From Treponema sp. (GTDB taxonomy: Bacteria > Spirochaetota > Spirochaetia > Treponematales > Treponemataceae), in NCBI GenBank assembly GCA_017525605.1, contig JAFXSM010000013.1, forward strand, positions 62,001 to 126,000: 64,000 nucleotides of DNA, written 5' to 3'. The translations under genes were made by a program, and so were the position numbers. Shown piece after piece: positions 9,857-18,639 of this stretch (the first letter of the stretch is position 1; each line of letters starts with the position of its first letter). The notes below the pieces were generated by a model that saw nothing but the letters and a program-made list of their open reading frames with translations, ran no database searches and had not been told where the DNA came from.

Positions 9857-9920
9857 AAAAAAAATCAGGTCAGCAACCGTAGTTCACTACAATGAACTGA
9901 AAAAAGCCGCCGACCCGATT
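9857..9920 (-). terminator. Intrinsic terminator of the GlsB-like gene
   Basis: On the minus strand the arms from 9909-9920 and 9863-9874 pair along 12 bases with two G-U pairs. They enclose a second small hairpin (agttca/tgaact), and nine U residues follow. It lies 20 bases downstream of the GlsB-like stop codon. Confidence 0.75.
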
Positions 9921-9938
9921 CTTTAGATGTCAGAAAAA

Positions 9939-10184
9939 TCAGACGAAGCCGAGAAATTTCAGCAACGCAATCAGAATGCACGCACCCACAACGTCAAGGA
10001 CGAACTGAAGGACGCGGCTTCTGACTTTGAGCGCATTGCCGATAGCACCGCCGATTACTGAACCGACAAGACCTACAACGACGCATACGATGAAGCCGAT
10101 GAGCGTGCTTCCGCCGAAGCTCACTTTCATGAATACTCCGCCGAGGAATCCGACAATCAAACCTGAAATGATTGCAAAAAGCAT
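9939..10184 (-). CDS. GlsB/YeaQ/YmgE-family small membrane protein
   Basis: An 81-residue hydrophobic protein with three predicted membrane segments: MLFAIISGLIVGFLGGVF, TLIGFIVCVVVGLVGSVIGGAIG, and LQFVLDVVGACILIALLKFLG. Glycine-rich spacing and length match the transglycosylase-associated (GlsB/YeaQ/YmgE) stress protein family; the biochemical role of that family is not firmly established. I start at the ATG at 10184, five bases after a strong GGAGG. The in-frame GTG at 10196 would place that site inside the coding sequence. It has its own terminator and sits downstream of lysA. Confidence 0.8.
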   Translation of the reverse strand: MLFAIISGLIVGFLGGVFMKVSFGGSTLIGFIVCVVVGLVGSVIGGAIGNALKVRSRVLQFVLDVVGACILIALLKFLGFV

Positions 10185-10261
10185 TTTTGCCTCCACAAAA
10201 TTTTTATTATGAAAACTGCCCGAAAAATCAGATTCCGAACAGTCTTTTCAATCCGTTTTTT

Positions 10262-11527
10262 TTATTTGAAATCTTTCACGCCGTCCAAATCGAGCGTAGC
10301 GAACAAATCTTCGACGGTCTCGCGGCGACGAATCTGAATGACTTCGCCGTTTTCGCGGAGGAGAAGCTCGCCCGCGCGGAGTTTTCCGTTGTAGTTGAAG
10401 CCCATCGCGCGTCCGTGCGCACCTGCATCGTGGATAATGAGCAAGTCGCCGATGTCGATTTTCGGAAGCGGACGCTGCACAGCAAATTTGTCGCAGTTCT
10501 CGCAGAGAGAGCCGACAACATCATAAACATGGTCTTTGGCTGCATTCTCTTTTCCGGAGACTGTGACTTCATGGTAAGAGCCGTACATTCCAGGGCGCAT
10601 CAAATCTGCCATGCACGCGTCAGTTCCGATGTACTCGCGGTAGATGTGCTTTTCGTGAATCGCCTTGCAGACAAGCCAGCCGTACGGGCCTGTAATCGGG
10701 CGGCCGCATTCGAAGCAGATTCTCATAGGGTCAAGGCCTGCCGGGACAATCATCTGCTCATAGAGCTTGTGGATTTCTTTTGCGACGTAGTCCAAATCGA
10801 CTTTTTTCTGGTTCTCGCGGTACGGGATTCCGATTCCGCCGCCCAAATCGACGAATTCGATTTTTACGCCGCATTTTTCTTTTATCTCAAGCGAAAGCTC
10901 AAAAACGAGTTTTGCGGTGTCAACGAAGAAATCGGGATTAAGCTCGTTCGAAGCGACCATCGTGTGAAGGCCGAAATGCTTCACGCCCGACTCGGCGCAG
11001 ATTTTGTAAGCCTCGAAGAGCTGCTCGCGTGTGCATCCGTATTTCGCTTCCTCCGGCTTTCCGATTATCGAGTTGCAGCCGTGCTTTGCCTGCCCAGGGT
11101 TGTAGCGGAAGCAGATAGTCTCAGGCAGTTTTCCGAGCGTTTTTTTGAGGAATTCGATATGCGTTATGTCATCGAGATTGATGATATCGCCCTCTTCGAA
11201 TGCGTACTGGTACTCGGAAGCAGGAGTCTCGTTCGAAGTGAACATAACGAAGTCTCCTTTCAGACCGACCATTTTCGAAAGCATAAGTTCAGGAAGAGAC
11301 GAACAGTCAGCACCGCATCCCTCTTCCGCAAGGATTTTCAGAATGTACGGATTCGGGCAAGCTTTCACCGCAAAATATTCCCTGAATTCAGGAAAAATCG
11401 AAAATGACTTTGTGAAGCTTCTGATGTTTTCGCGGATTGCCTTCTCGTCGTAAATATAGAACGGCGTAGGAAATTTCTTAGAAAGCTTGGAAAGTTCGTC
11501 GTGGCTTAATGGAAAATTGGAACTCAT
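10262..11527 (-). CDS. lysA: Diaminopimelate decarboxylase
   Basis: Decarboxylates meso-diaminopimelate to L-lysine, a PLP-dependent enzyme of the alanine racemase fold. It has 421 residues, the normal length. The PLP lysine is in YFAVKACPNPYILK near residue 54. VDLGGGIGIPY is the glycine-rich phosphate-binding segment, CFECGRPITG contains the conserved Glu/Gly loop, and HDAGAHGRAMGFNYNG the C-terminal barrel motif. A GGGAG site precedes the ATG. The lysine pathway genes asd and dapA lie 4-6 kb upstream on the same strand, separated by unrelated genes. Confidence 0.95.
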   Translation of the reverse strand: MSSNFPLSHDELSKLSKKFPTPFYIYDEKAIRENIRSFTKSFSIFPEFREYFAVKACPNPYILKILAEEGCGADCSSLPELMLSKMVGLKGDFVMFTSNETPASEYQYAFEEGDIINLDDITHIEFLKKTLGKLPETICFRYNPGQAKHGCNSIIGKPEEAKYGCTREQLFEAYKICAESGVKHFGLHTMVASNELNPDFFVDTAKLVFELSLEIKEKCGVKIEFVDLGGGIGIPYRENQKKVDLDYVAKEIHKLYEQMIVPAGLDPMRICFECGRPITGPYGWLVCKAIHEKHIYREYIGTDACMADLMRPGMYGSYHEVTVSGKENAAKDHVYDVVGSLCENCDKFAVQRPLPKIDIGDLLIIHDAGAHGRAMGFNYNGKLRAGELLLRENGEVIQIRRRETVEDLFATLDLDGVKDFK

Positions 11528-11682
11528 ATTTTCTCCCTCAAAAAGATTTTGTTCACGCCCCCAAAATCAGCTTAAGGAAACGTGACAGAGTATTCTAAAC
11601 TTTCGGATTCGGATTCTACAATAGAACTGCAACAGAAAATGAAAATTTGCGGGAGATAAAAATCTGATTTATCATTGATTCC

Positions 11683-13440
11683 ATGAAATTCAAAAAAGAC
11701 ACTTACACAATAAAAACAAAGCTTTTTTCGGCATTGGTACTCATTCTCGTCCTGGCAGGCTCAGCATTCCTTGTGATGTTCGGCTCCCGAAAGTCGTTCG
11801 ACGAAACTGCAAGGCGCGAAATCGGGCAGATTGCGGACATGAAAAGGCTCGGCTTTGAGGGAAGCTTGAGCGGGCAGATTGCGCTCGCATTGCAGATGGC
11901 AAAATCGCCGATTTTCATAAAATACATGAAAGAGCCTGACAACGATTTTTACAAGAAAAACGCAATGGCGGAAGTCAAATCATACGAAAATTCATTTCTC
12001 GGTCACAATTCATTCTGGATTTCTGCAATAGACCTCAATTATTACTCCAACGGAGAAATCGCATACAAGCTCGATCCAGAAGACCCGTCATCGTACTGGT
12101 ACAAGATGACAATGAATTCAAAGAACGATTTCAGCTTCATGATAAATTACGACAAGAACCTGAACACGACGAACCTCTGGCTTGACGCGGTAGTGCGCGA
12201 CGAAAACAGGAAGGCGATAGGAATCGCAGGAACAGGCATTCCGCTGGACGGGTTCATCAACGGAGTTTTCTCGGACATCGACGAAGGGCTGACGATGTAC
12301 ATCTACAACAACATGAACGAAATAACCGGAGCAAGAGACAGAAACCTGATAGAAAAAAAAGCGCACATCACGGACGAAATCCCGGAGCTCACAGGAAAAA
12401 ACAGCGAGCTGACCTGCGAGGATTATGCGGAATTGAAAACAGAGGCAGGAATCTACATCATAAAAAAGATTCAGTCCGTGCATTGGCACATCGTCATTTT
12501 CAAGCCGTTCACAAAAGAGAATCTGATTTTCAACTCGTACACGTTCATTTCCGCGCTGATGACAGTGACGACGATTGCGCTTCTAATCGTGTTCAACATT
12601 TTCATATCGAAAATCCTCAGGTCGATGGGAAATATCATAAAAACGACGAGGGACGAAGCATCGAACCAAACGGAAGTCGTAAAAAATGTCCGTAAGTCGG
12701 TGAAGGCAAACGTCAAGTCGATAGCGAATTTCGGCGACATGATGGCGGAACAGGCGGCAACGATAGAAGAAAGCGAGGCGCACATCACGGATTTGATAAA
12801 TCAGGTGCAGGCTCTTGAGAACCTTCGGTTAAGCTCCACGGAAAACACGAAGAATCTCGAAAAAAGCTCAAAAATCGGCGCGGAACATCTTGCGGAATTG
12901 CAGGAAAAAATCGAAAAGATTGAAAAATGCACTGAGCGGCTGAACGCGGCAAACGATTTGATTGCAGCCGTCACCGACCAGACCGCGCTCGTCGCGATAA
13001 ATGCGGCGATTGAGGCGGCGCACGCTGGCGAAATGGGGGCGGGATTCGCAGTCGTCGCACGCGAAATCAGGCAGCTGGCGGAAAAATCGCGGCTGCAAGA
13101 AGAGGAAGTGTCAAGCTCAATGGAAGAAATGAACCTGATGGTGAAAGCGATGAGCGAATATTCCGCAACGGTGAAAGAATCGTTCAGCAACATCGTCGAA
13201 AGCTCAGGAAAAGTAGGCAGCAATTTCAAGGAAATGTCGGAGACAATAGGCCAGCAAGGGCTTGTCGGAAGGACGATAAGCACGAACCTGAAGACAATCA
13301 CCGAAAGCGTAAAAACGACATCGAGCGAGTTCGAGTCGATGAAAGTCGAAAACGAAAACGTCGCGTCGTTCATAGAAAAAGTCGCGGACAATTCGGAAAA
13401 TCTCCTCAAGTCCGCTGACAATGCGCTGAAGAGAATCTGA
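11683..13440 (+). CDS. Methyl-accepting chemotaxis protein without an obvious HAMP domain
   Basis: A 585-residue transmembrane chemoreceptor that should signal to CheA/CheW. Membrane segments lie at about residues 13-31 (LFSALVLILVLAGSAFLVMF) and 285-309. Between them is a periplasmic sensor of about 250 residues, probably Cache-like (YWYKMTMNSKNDFSFMINYD). The cytoplasmic part has the receptor hairpin tip: ALVAINAAIEAAHAGE, then GFAVVAREIRQLAEKS. After the second membrane segment I see no clear HAMP sequence; a Lys-rich coiled coil follows directly. No good ribosome-binding site precedes the ATG. The terminator at 13463 ends the transcript. The ligand is unknown. Confidence 0.9.
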   Translation: MKFKKDTYTIKTKLFSALVLILVLAGSAFLVMFGSRKSFDETARREIGQIADMKRLGFEGSLSGQIALALQMAKSPIFIKYMKEPDNDFYKKNAMAEVKSYENSFLGHNSFWISAIDLNYYSNGEIAYKLDPEDPSSYWYKMTMNSKNDFSFMINYDKNLNTTNLWLDAVVRDENRKAIGIAGTGIPLDGFINGVFSDIDEGLTMYIYNNMNEITGARDRNLIEKKAHITDEIPELTGKNSELTCEDYAELKTEAGIYIIKKIQSVHWHIVIFKPFTKENLIFNSYTFISALMTVTTIALLIVFNIFISKILRSMGNIIKTTRDEASNQTEVVKNVRKSVKANVKSIANFGDMMAEQAATIEESEAHITDLINQVQALENLRLSSTENTKNLEKSSKIGAEHLAELQEKIEKIEKCTERLNAANDLIAAVTDQTALVAINAAIEAAHAGEMGAGFAVVAREIRQLAEKSRLQEEEVSSSMEEMNLMVKAMSEYSATVKESFSNIVESSGKVGSNFKEMSETIGQQGLVGRTISTNLKTITESVKTTSSEFESMKVENENVASFIEKVADNSENLLKSADNALKRI

Positions 13441-13462
13441 TTCCGAAAATTCAAAAATAAAG

Positions 13463-13490
13463 ATGCCGAAACAACTTTCGGCATTTTTTT
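13463..13490. terminator. Bidirectional terminator between the chemoreceptor and DUF2135-like genes
   Basis: The arms atgccgaaa (13463-13471) and tttcggcat (13476-13484) form a short tight stem followed by seven T on the plus strand. It lies between two convergent genes and is likely to end the chemoreceptor transcript. Confidence 0.8.
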
Positions 13491-13494
13491 ATTG

Positions 13495-14310
13495 TCACAT
13501 CCGCTCTTTCAGAATCTCGTTTATCCCTACGACTTCCGTTCCGTTCACGATGTCGAAAACGTGCCAGAGAATTCCGCTTTTGTTCGCGGGAACTTTGAAA
13601 GTCCCTGCAAGCTCATTGTTCACGAATACGCGGACTTGCGCCCCAGAATGCGAAAGGCGCAGGCTGTCCGGGTAATTTCTGTCGGAATAGTTCAGAACGT
13701 AATAGCCGTAAGTCTCGTACGGGCGCATATCGGTGAGGGTCATCGTCTCCGGGCCGAAACTGGACGTGTCGTCATGGTCAAGGACGATATTGTCGGAGCG
13801 CATATTGCTGTAATAGACGTGCTGATAGCTTGAGATGAAATGCGCGTCGAGGTCGGACGGAGACTCGCCCCAATCGAGAACGACTTTTATTCGCTCGTAA
13901 TCGACTACAGGCGGCATGGAAACTTGCGGGGAAGAAGCAATCTCGCCGTCTTCTATTCTGACATTGATTTCAGTCGGAACGTAATCCCCGGGCTTCTTGA
14001 TCGTCACTTTGTGGTTTCCGTCGTCAACTTCATCGGGAAGCGTCGCTTTTCCCTCGTCGTTCGTGACGGTCTTCCAGCGTTTGTCGATATCAACGTCGGC
14101 CTTCACAATCGGGCTTCCGGTGTCGCTGTCCTTCACGAGAAGATACCTTTTTTCAGGGTCTACCGGTATGAGCGCGGAATTCTTTGAGACATCGGTGCTT
14201 CCGTCCGACTTGAGATGAATGTTGATTTCAAGAACGCGTTTTTCAGCCGACAAAGCCGAGACAGAAAGCGCAAACGCAATTGCTGCCGAAAATATTTTCC
14301 TACAAATCAT
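13495..14310 (-). CDS. Secreted protein with YfaP/DUF2135-like domain
   Basis: A 271-residue exported protein. The N-terminus (MICRKIFSAAIAFALSVSALSA) is a signal peptide with a likely cut after ALSA. The middle has a carboxypeptidase-regulatory or Ig-like segment (TGSPIVKADVDIDKRWKTV, GNHKVTIKKPGDY). The C-terminal part contains LDWGESPSDLDAHF, VLDHDDTSSFGPETMTL and YYVLNYSD, which look like the YfaP/DUF2135 domain. Function is unknown. It starts 11 bases after the SPOR-domain gene, so the two are an operon and probably both act in the periplasm. Confidence 0.75.
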   Translation of the reverse strand: MICRKIFSAAIAFALSVSALSAEKRVLEINIHLKSDGSTDVSKNSALIPVDPEKRYLLVKDSDTGSPIVKADVDIDKRWKTVTNDEGKATLPDEVDDGNHKVTIKKPGDYVPTEINVRIEDGEIASSPQVSMPPVVDYERIKVVLDWGESPSDLDAHFISSYQHVYYSNMRSDNIVLDHDDTSSFGPETMTLTDMRPYETYGYYVLNYSDRNYPDSLRLSHSGAQVRVFVNNELAGTFKVPANKSGILWHVFDIVNGTEVVGINEILKERM

Positions 14311-14321
14311 TTTTTCGCCCT

Positions 14322-15287
14322 CTATTTTGCATCTTCCACAGAAGGATATGCGCTTTCATCTTCAACAGCTGGTTCGATTACCTCATCGGAAGCTGGCTCG
14401 GAGGAATTGCCGGTATTTTCTTCTGCGACCGCAGCATTTTCAGCGTCATTTTTCTTTGCATCGGCAACAGTTTTTTCATCGATTTCTTCCGCAGTTTCCG
14501 CAACCGCATTTTCTGCATTTTCTTCGGCATCATCAGATTTTTCGGAAGCAGAACTTTCTGTATTTTCAGCGGCATCAGCTTTTGCAGCATCGTCAGCGGC
14601 ATCCGCACTGTCAGTCTGAACAGTCTCAACACCCGCTTCGTTGTTCCCGGCATTTTTGTCGAGCGACTTTTCGAGCGGAACTTCGTCAAGCTCCGTCGGT
14701 TCAGTCAGCTCGTCTGCGTTCTCCAAAGATTTTGAAAGTCGGGATTCATCGATAGACGGCGGCTCGCTCTCGTCGACCTTCACATTGATTTTTATGAGGC
14801 GGTCGTCGCTGTTTATCTCGAAACGCTGCTGCTCCTCGCCGTTCACGCTCACGACAATCGTCTGGCTCACAGGAGCAGGCTTCACGGGCGTTGCCTCTTC
14901 ATTCTGCTGCTGATTCGTGACGACAACACGCTGGTTCAGGCCCACAGGATTCTCGCCGGCGCGACGACCGCTTGACTCGCAGCACCACAAATCGTTCAGC
15001 CCCATCGACTTGATTTTCTGCTTTCCGAGAAGCTCATTTCTTTTTGATGAAGCTTCTTTTTTCGTCGGAAAACTCTGCGTAAAAAGAACTCTGTACAGTT
15101 TTTCGGAATTCGCCTTTTCAACTTCGCTCACGAACACGGAAAATCCGCTGTTGTTCAGAATTCTTGCCCGCTCGTTCGCCTTGTCGAGATTTTTGAAAGA
15201 ACCCATGCAGACATACCAGCCGTCAGCAAACGCCAATGCCGAAAACAAAAACGCACACGCAAGTGCCAAAACTTTTTTCATCATCAA
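14322..15287 (-). CDS. SPOR-domain periplasmic protein with acidic Ala/Glu-rich tail
   Basis: A 321-residue protein with a signal peptide (KKVLALACAFLFSALAFA) followed directly by a SPOR-like domain. Visible are WYVCMGSFKNLDKANERA, GFSVFVSEVEKANSEKLYRVLF and FPTKKEASSKRNELLG. SPOR domains in other bacteria bind denuded septal peptidoglycan; that role here is by family only. The region after about residue 190 is low in complexity and strongly acidic (runs of Ala, Asp and Glu), so it is probably disordered. Three Met codons in the first three positions leave the precise start uncertain by two residues. The DUF2135-like gene follows 11 bases downstream. Confidence 0.8.
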   Translation of the reverse strand: MMMKKVLALACAFLFSALAFADGWYVCMGSFKNLDKANERARILNNSGFSVFVSEVEKANSEKLYRVLFTQSFPTKKEASSKRNELLGKQKIKSMGLNDLWCCESSGRRAGENPVGLNQRVVVTNQQQNEEATPVKPAPVSQTIVVSVNGEEQQRFEINSDDRLIKINVKVDESEPPSIDESRLSKSLENADELTEPTELDEVPLEKSLDKNAGNNEAGVETVQTDSADAADDAAKADAAENTESSASEKSDDAEENAENAVAETAEEIDEKTVADAKKNDAENAAVAEENTGNSSEPASDEVIEPAVEDESAYPSVEDAK

Positions 15288-15307
15288 CCTCTATTCATCC
15301 TCTCCAA

Positions 15308-15354
15308 AAAAAATGGTCACATTTAGCAAAATTAGCAAGAAGTGACCATTTTTT
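15308..15354 (-). terminator. Intrinsic terminator downstream of asd
   Basis: A perfect 13-base stem pairs 15308-15320 (ending ggtcac) with 15342-15354 (starting gtgacc). Six A on one side and six T on the other make it usable in both directions. It separates asd from the SPOR-domain operon on the minus strand. Confidence 0.8.
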
Positions 15355-15380
15355 GTAAAATTTAAAACTGAAGCTTTGTA

Positions 15381-16484
15381 CTACAGATTGTCGAAGAATC
15401 CCTTTGACTTCAGAAGCTCAGCGTTCAGGATTCCGCCCATTGCAGCACCGCGCTTTGTGTTGTGGCTCAATGCTACGAATTTCACGTCGAACACATTGCA
15501 CTTGCGAAGTCGTCCGAGCACGCACGCCATGCCGTTCTCAGTTTCCCTGTCACGGCGTGGCTGCGGTCTGTTCTCTTCTGTCCTATACACAATCGGGTGT
15601 TTCGGTGCAGAAGGAAGATTGAGCTCCTGCGGAACGGAAGTGAAATTCTCCCAAACCCTGATGATTTCGTCCAAAGAAGGCTTTTTGTCCTCCGGCAAAT
15701 CAAATTCGAGGTTGACTGTTGCAGTGTGGCCGTCGATTACAGGAACGCGCGTGCAAGTTGAAGAAACGATTGGGCCTGCCGCATTCTCGATTTTTCCGTC
15801 TTTCACGCTGCCGAGAATCTTGAGGCATTCTTTCTCAGTCTTCTCCTCTTCTCCGCCGATGTACGGAACGATGTTGTCAATCATGTCGAATGACGGAACG
15901 CCCGGATATCCCGCGCCGGAAACAGCCTGCAAAGTCGTGACAATCATTCTCTTTACAGGATAGCCAGCCTGCTGGAGAGCGTAGAGCGGCATCATGTAAG
16001 TCTGCAAAGAGCAGTTCGGCTTTACGGCAACGAAACCTTTCTCCCAGCCGTGATGCTTCTGCTGTTCTTTAATCACGTCGAGGTGGCTGTAGTTGATTTC
16101 TGGAATCAGCATCGGAACGTCCTCTGTCCATCTGTTCGCAGAAGCGTTCGACACGACAGGGATTCCCTCAGCCGCATAAGCAGCCTCAAGTGCCTTTATC
16201 TCGTCCTTTCCCATCTCAAGCGCAGAGAAAACGAATTTGCATTTTCCGATTGCGAGCTTTGCATCGTTCGCGTCCTGAACAGTGAGCGAAGCGACCGCGC
16301 TAGGAATGTCCGCGCCAATGAGCCAGCGGCTTGCGACTGCATCCTTGTAGAGTTTTCCGGCAGAGCGAGGAGACGCGGCAACATAAGTGACCTCAAACCA
16401 CGGATGATTCTCCAAAAGCTTGATATAACGCTGTCCGACCATTCCAGTCGCACCCAAAACACCGACGCTTATCTTATCTGACAT
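15381..16484 (-). CDS. asd: Aspartate-semialdehyde dehydrogenase, archaeal/fungal type
   Basis: Reduces aspartyl phosphate to aspartate semialdehyde, the branch point to lysine, threonine and methionine. It has 367 residues. The N-terminal GVLGATGMVGQRYIKLL is the NADP-binding loop, and KPNCSLQTYMMPL contains the catalytic Cys. GVPSFDMIDNIVPYIGGEEEKTE and the C-terminal PQPRRDRETENGMAC fit the longer archaeal/fungal subfamily rather than the E. coli type. The dapA stop codon region lies 42 bases upstream on the same strand, so the two are probably transcribed from the dapA promoter. A strong terminator follows. Confidence 0.95.
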   Translation of the reverse strand: MSDKISVGVLGATGMVGQRYIKLLENHPWFEVTYVAASPRSAGKLYKDAVASRWLIGADIPSAVASLTVQDANDAKLAIGKCKFVFSALEMGKDEIKALEAAYAAEGIPVVSNASANRWTEDVPMLIPEINYSHLDVIKEQQKHHGWEKGFVAVKPNCSLQTYMMPLYALQQAGYPVKRMIVTTLQAVSGAGYPGVPSFDMIDNIVPYIGGEEEKTEKECLKILGSVKDGKIENAAGPIVSSTCTRVPVIDGHTATVNLEFDLPEDKKPSLDEIIRVWENFTSVPQELNLPSAPKHPIVYRTEENRPQPRRDRETENGMACVLGRLRKCNVFDVKFVALSHNTKRGAAMGGILNAELLKSKGFFDNL

Positions 16485-16526
16485 AATATATTCCCCTTTT
16501 CTATTTATCTTTTTTTAAATCACAAA

Positions 16527-17441
16527 TTACAAATTGCAGTCTGCGATTGCCTTTTCGATGATTTTCTTCGCCTCGTCATGCACTTCGACAAGCGGAAGGC
16601 GGACTGCACCGGCTTTTCTTCCTGTTCCGCCCTTGAAATTCATCGCATATTTGATTGAAGTAGGATTTCCGTCAACGAAAGCCGCCTTGAAGAACGGCAT
16701 AAGCCTGTAATGGATTTTCTGAGCAGCGGCGAAATTGCCGTCGAGCGCGTCGTGAACCATTTCAGTCACAAGAGACGGAGCAAGGTTAGACACGACGGAA
16801 ACAACACCGTCGCCGCCAACGCCAATCAGCGGAAGAGTAAGGCCGTCGTCTCCGCTCAAAACCGCGAAATCAGGCTTTGCGTTCTTAATCTCGTGAATCA
16901 CGTCCATCATCTGGTTGATGTTTCCCGAAGCCTCTTTCACTCCGATGATGTTCGGAAGCTCGGCGATTCTCTTCAAGATTGAAGTCGGGATGTTTTTTCC
17001 AGTGCGTCCCTGGATGTTGTAGACGAGAACAGGGAGCCCGACTTTCGAGACTGCGGCGAAATGCGCGTAAACGCCTTCATCGCTAGGTTTGTTGTAGTAT
17101 GGGGTAACAACGAGCGCGACATCTGCTCCGAGATTTTTCGCGCGTTCTGTATAGCGGACAGCATCTTTCGTGTTGTTGCTTCCAGTTCCAATCATGACAG
17201 GAACTTTTTTTCCGCTTTTCTCAGCAAATTTCTTAGCTTCCTCAACGGCGATTTTGATGAGAATTTCTTCCTCAGACTCCTCAAGACATGGAGTCTCGCC
17301 AGTCGTTCCCAAAGGAGCGATAGCATCAATTCCGCTTTCGAGCTGGAAAATTACATTTCCCCTGAAACCTTCGTAATCCACAGAACCGTCAGCGTTCATA
17401 GGAGTGACCATTGCAGTGATTGCGCCACGCAGTTTTACCAT
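16527..17441 (-). CDS. dapA: 4-hydroxy-tetrahydrodipicolinate synthase
   Basis: Condenses pyruvate with aspartate semialdehyde, the first committed step to diaminopimelate and lysine. It has 304 residues, as usual. GTTGETPCLEESEEE is the active-site entry loop, VYNIQGRTGKN contains the catalytic Tyr, and IGVKEASGN carries the Schiff-base Lys. I start at the ATG giving MVKLRGAITAMVTP, preceded by GAGG; the in-frame extension to 17474 would overlap the promoter. asd is 42 bases downstream, so these two consecutive pathway genes form an operon. Confidence 0.95.
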   Translation of the reverse strand: MVKLRGAITAMVTPMNADGSVDYEGFRGNVIFQLESGIDAIAPLGTTGETPCLEESEEEILIKIAVEEAKKFAEKSGKKVPVMIGTGSNNTKDAVRYTERAKNLGADVALVVTPYYNKPSDEGVYAHFAAVSKVGLPVLVYNIQGRTGKNIPTSILKRIAELPNIIGVKEASGNINQMMDVIHEIKNAKPDFAVLSGDDGLTLPLIGVGGDGVVSVVSNLAPSLVTEMVHDALDGNFAAAQKIHYRLMPFFKAAFVDGNPTSIKYAMNFKGGTGRKAGAVRLPLVEVHDEAKKIIEKAIADCNL

Positions 17442-17480
17442 AAATCTAACCTCAATTTTAGTTTTGCTTGACAATAGTCG

Positions 17481-17509
17481 ATTCTAACGTTTTTGCATGT
17501 CGTTAACAA
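17481..17509 (-). promoter_or_regulatory. Probable sigma-70 promoter of dapA-asd
   Basis: On the minus strand TTGTTA (-35) and TAGAAT (-10) are separated by exactly 17 bases. The start of transcription would fall about 30 bases before the dapA ATG, leaving a short leader with a GAGG site. No riboswitch fold fits in this leader. Confidence 0.5.
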
Positions 17510-17639
17510 TTAGAACAAGAGCACTAACTTCCGCAACTTTCCGGCGATTTTTAACATGAGATTTTTTTATAACGTAGTGATATCATATCGATTTGTATTT
17601 TCAATAAAAAAATTGCTAACAATAAGAGGTAAATGAGAA

Positions 17640-18569
17640 ATGAAACCAACACTTTTGGTATTGGCGGCAGGAATGGGAAGCCGTTACGGAGGAGTCAAAC
17701 AGATAGATTCCGTAGGAAGAAACGGAGAATGCCTGCTTGATTTTTCGACGTTTGATGCTAAGAGGGCTGGGTTTGGAAAGGTCGTTTTCATCATCAGAAA
17801 AGATATCGAGGACGACTTTAGGGAGAGACTTTTCGACAGAGTTGCCAAGAATTTCGATGCGGAGTACGTTTTCCAGACACCAGATGCGCTTTTGACGGAC
17901 GAAGAGAAAAAGATTGCAGAGAAAGCTGACAGAAAAAAGCCGTGGGGCACGATTCATGCGGTGCTTTGCGCAAAAGAGAGAATCCACGAGCCGTTCGCGG
18001 TAATCAACGCCGACGACTACTACGGCAGGAACGGATTCGAGACGCTCGGAAAATATCTTTCTTCGATTCCGAACGACTGCACGGAGCACGCGATGGTCGG
18101 CTACGTCCTCGGAAAGACGATGAGCAGGAACGGTTCTGTTAGCCGCGGAGTCGCATACACAGAGAACGGATATCTCAACAAAATCGTGGAGAACACGAAA
18201 ATCTACTACACAGGCGAGAATTTCAGCGGCGACGAGATTGAATCCGAGCTGGACGGAAAAATCTACAAGTTCACAGGGAACGAGACGGTCAGCATGAACT
18301 TGTTCGGCTTCACCCCGAAAGCATTCGAGAGATTCGAAAAATACTGGGAGGACTTCAAAAAGACCTCGCTCGCTCTTCCGAAGGCGGAGGCACTTCTTCC
18401 TGTCGCAGCGAGCGACATCATCAAGAACGGAGAGGGAAAAATCAAAGTTTTCACTTCCGACGAATCTTGGTTCGGAATGACGTACCCTGCCGACAAGGAA
18501 ATCGTGAAAGCGGCAATCGAAGAGAAAATTTCAAGCGGATATTACCCGGAGAGACTCTGGGAAAAATAA
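17640..18569 (+). CDS. Sugar-phosphate nucleotidyltransferase-like protein
   Basis: A 309-residue protein with the nucleotidyltransferase signature AAGMGSRYGGVKQ at residues 9-21. VINADDYYGR near residue 120 is the metal-binding Asp-containing loop and KKPWGTIHAVLCAK lies before it. Families with this fold transfer NMP to sugar phosphates. It is shorter than most characterised uridylyltransferases and lacks an evident C-terminal acyltransferase helix, so the donor and sugar are unknown. It is followed by the FNT channel gene 70 bases downstream on the same strand. Confidence 0.8.
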   Translation: MKPTLLVLAAGMGSRYGGVKQIDSVGRNGECLLDFSTFDAKRAGFGKVVFIIRKDIEDDFRERLFDRVAKNFDAEYVFQTPDALLTDEEKKIAEKADRKKPWGTIHAVLCAKERIHEPFAVINADDYYGRNGFETLGKYLSSIPNDCTEHAMVGYVLGKTMSRNGSVSRGVAYTENGYLNKIVENTKIYYTGENFSGDEIESELDGKIYKFTGNETVSMNLFGFTPKAFERFEKYWEDFKKTSLALPKAEALLPVAASDIIKNGEGKIKVFTSDESWFGMTYPADKEIVKAAIEEKISSGYYPERLWEK

Positions 18570-18639
18570 AAAAGCTTGCCCGGAACGAAAATTCCCGGGC
18601 AGGTTCAACAAAACATTTTTAGGGAAGGTAAAATAGAAA

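Noticed and set aside
10172..11407. Long 411-codon plus-strand frame opposite lysA
   Set aside because: It is the antisense frame of a conserved gene, has no family resemblance and no ribosome site; strong codon bias on the lysA strand explains it.
17442..17640. Lysine riboswitch before dapA
   Set aside because: The leader between the promoter and ATG is about 30 bases, far too short for a lysine riboswitch; no matching fold in the intergenic region.
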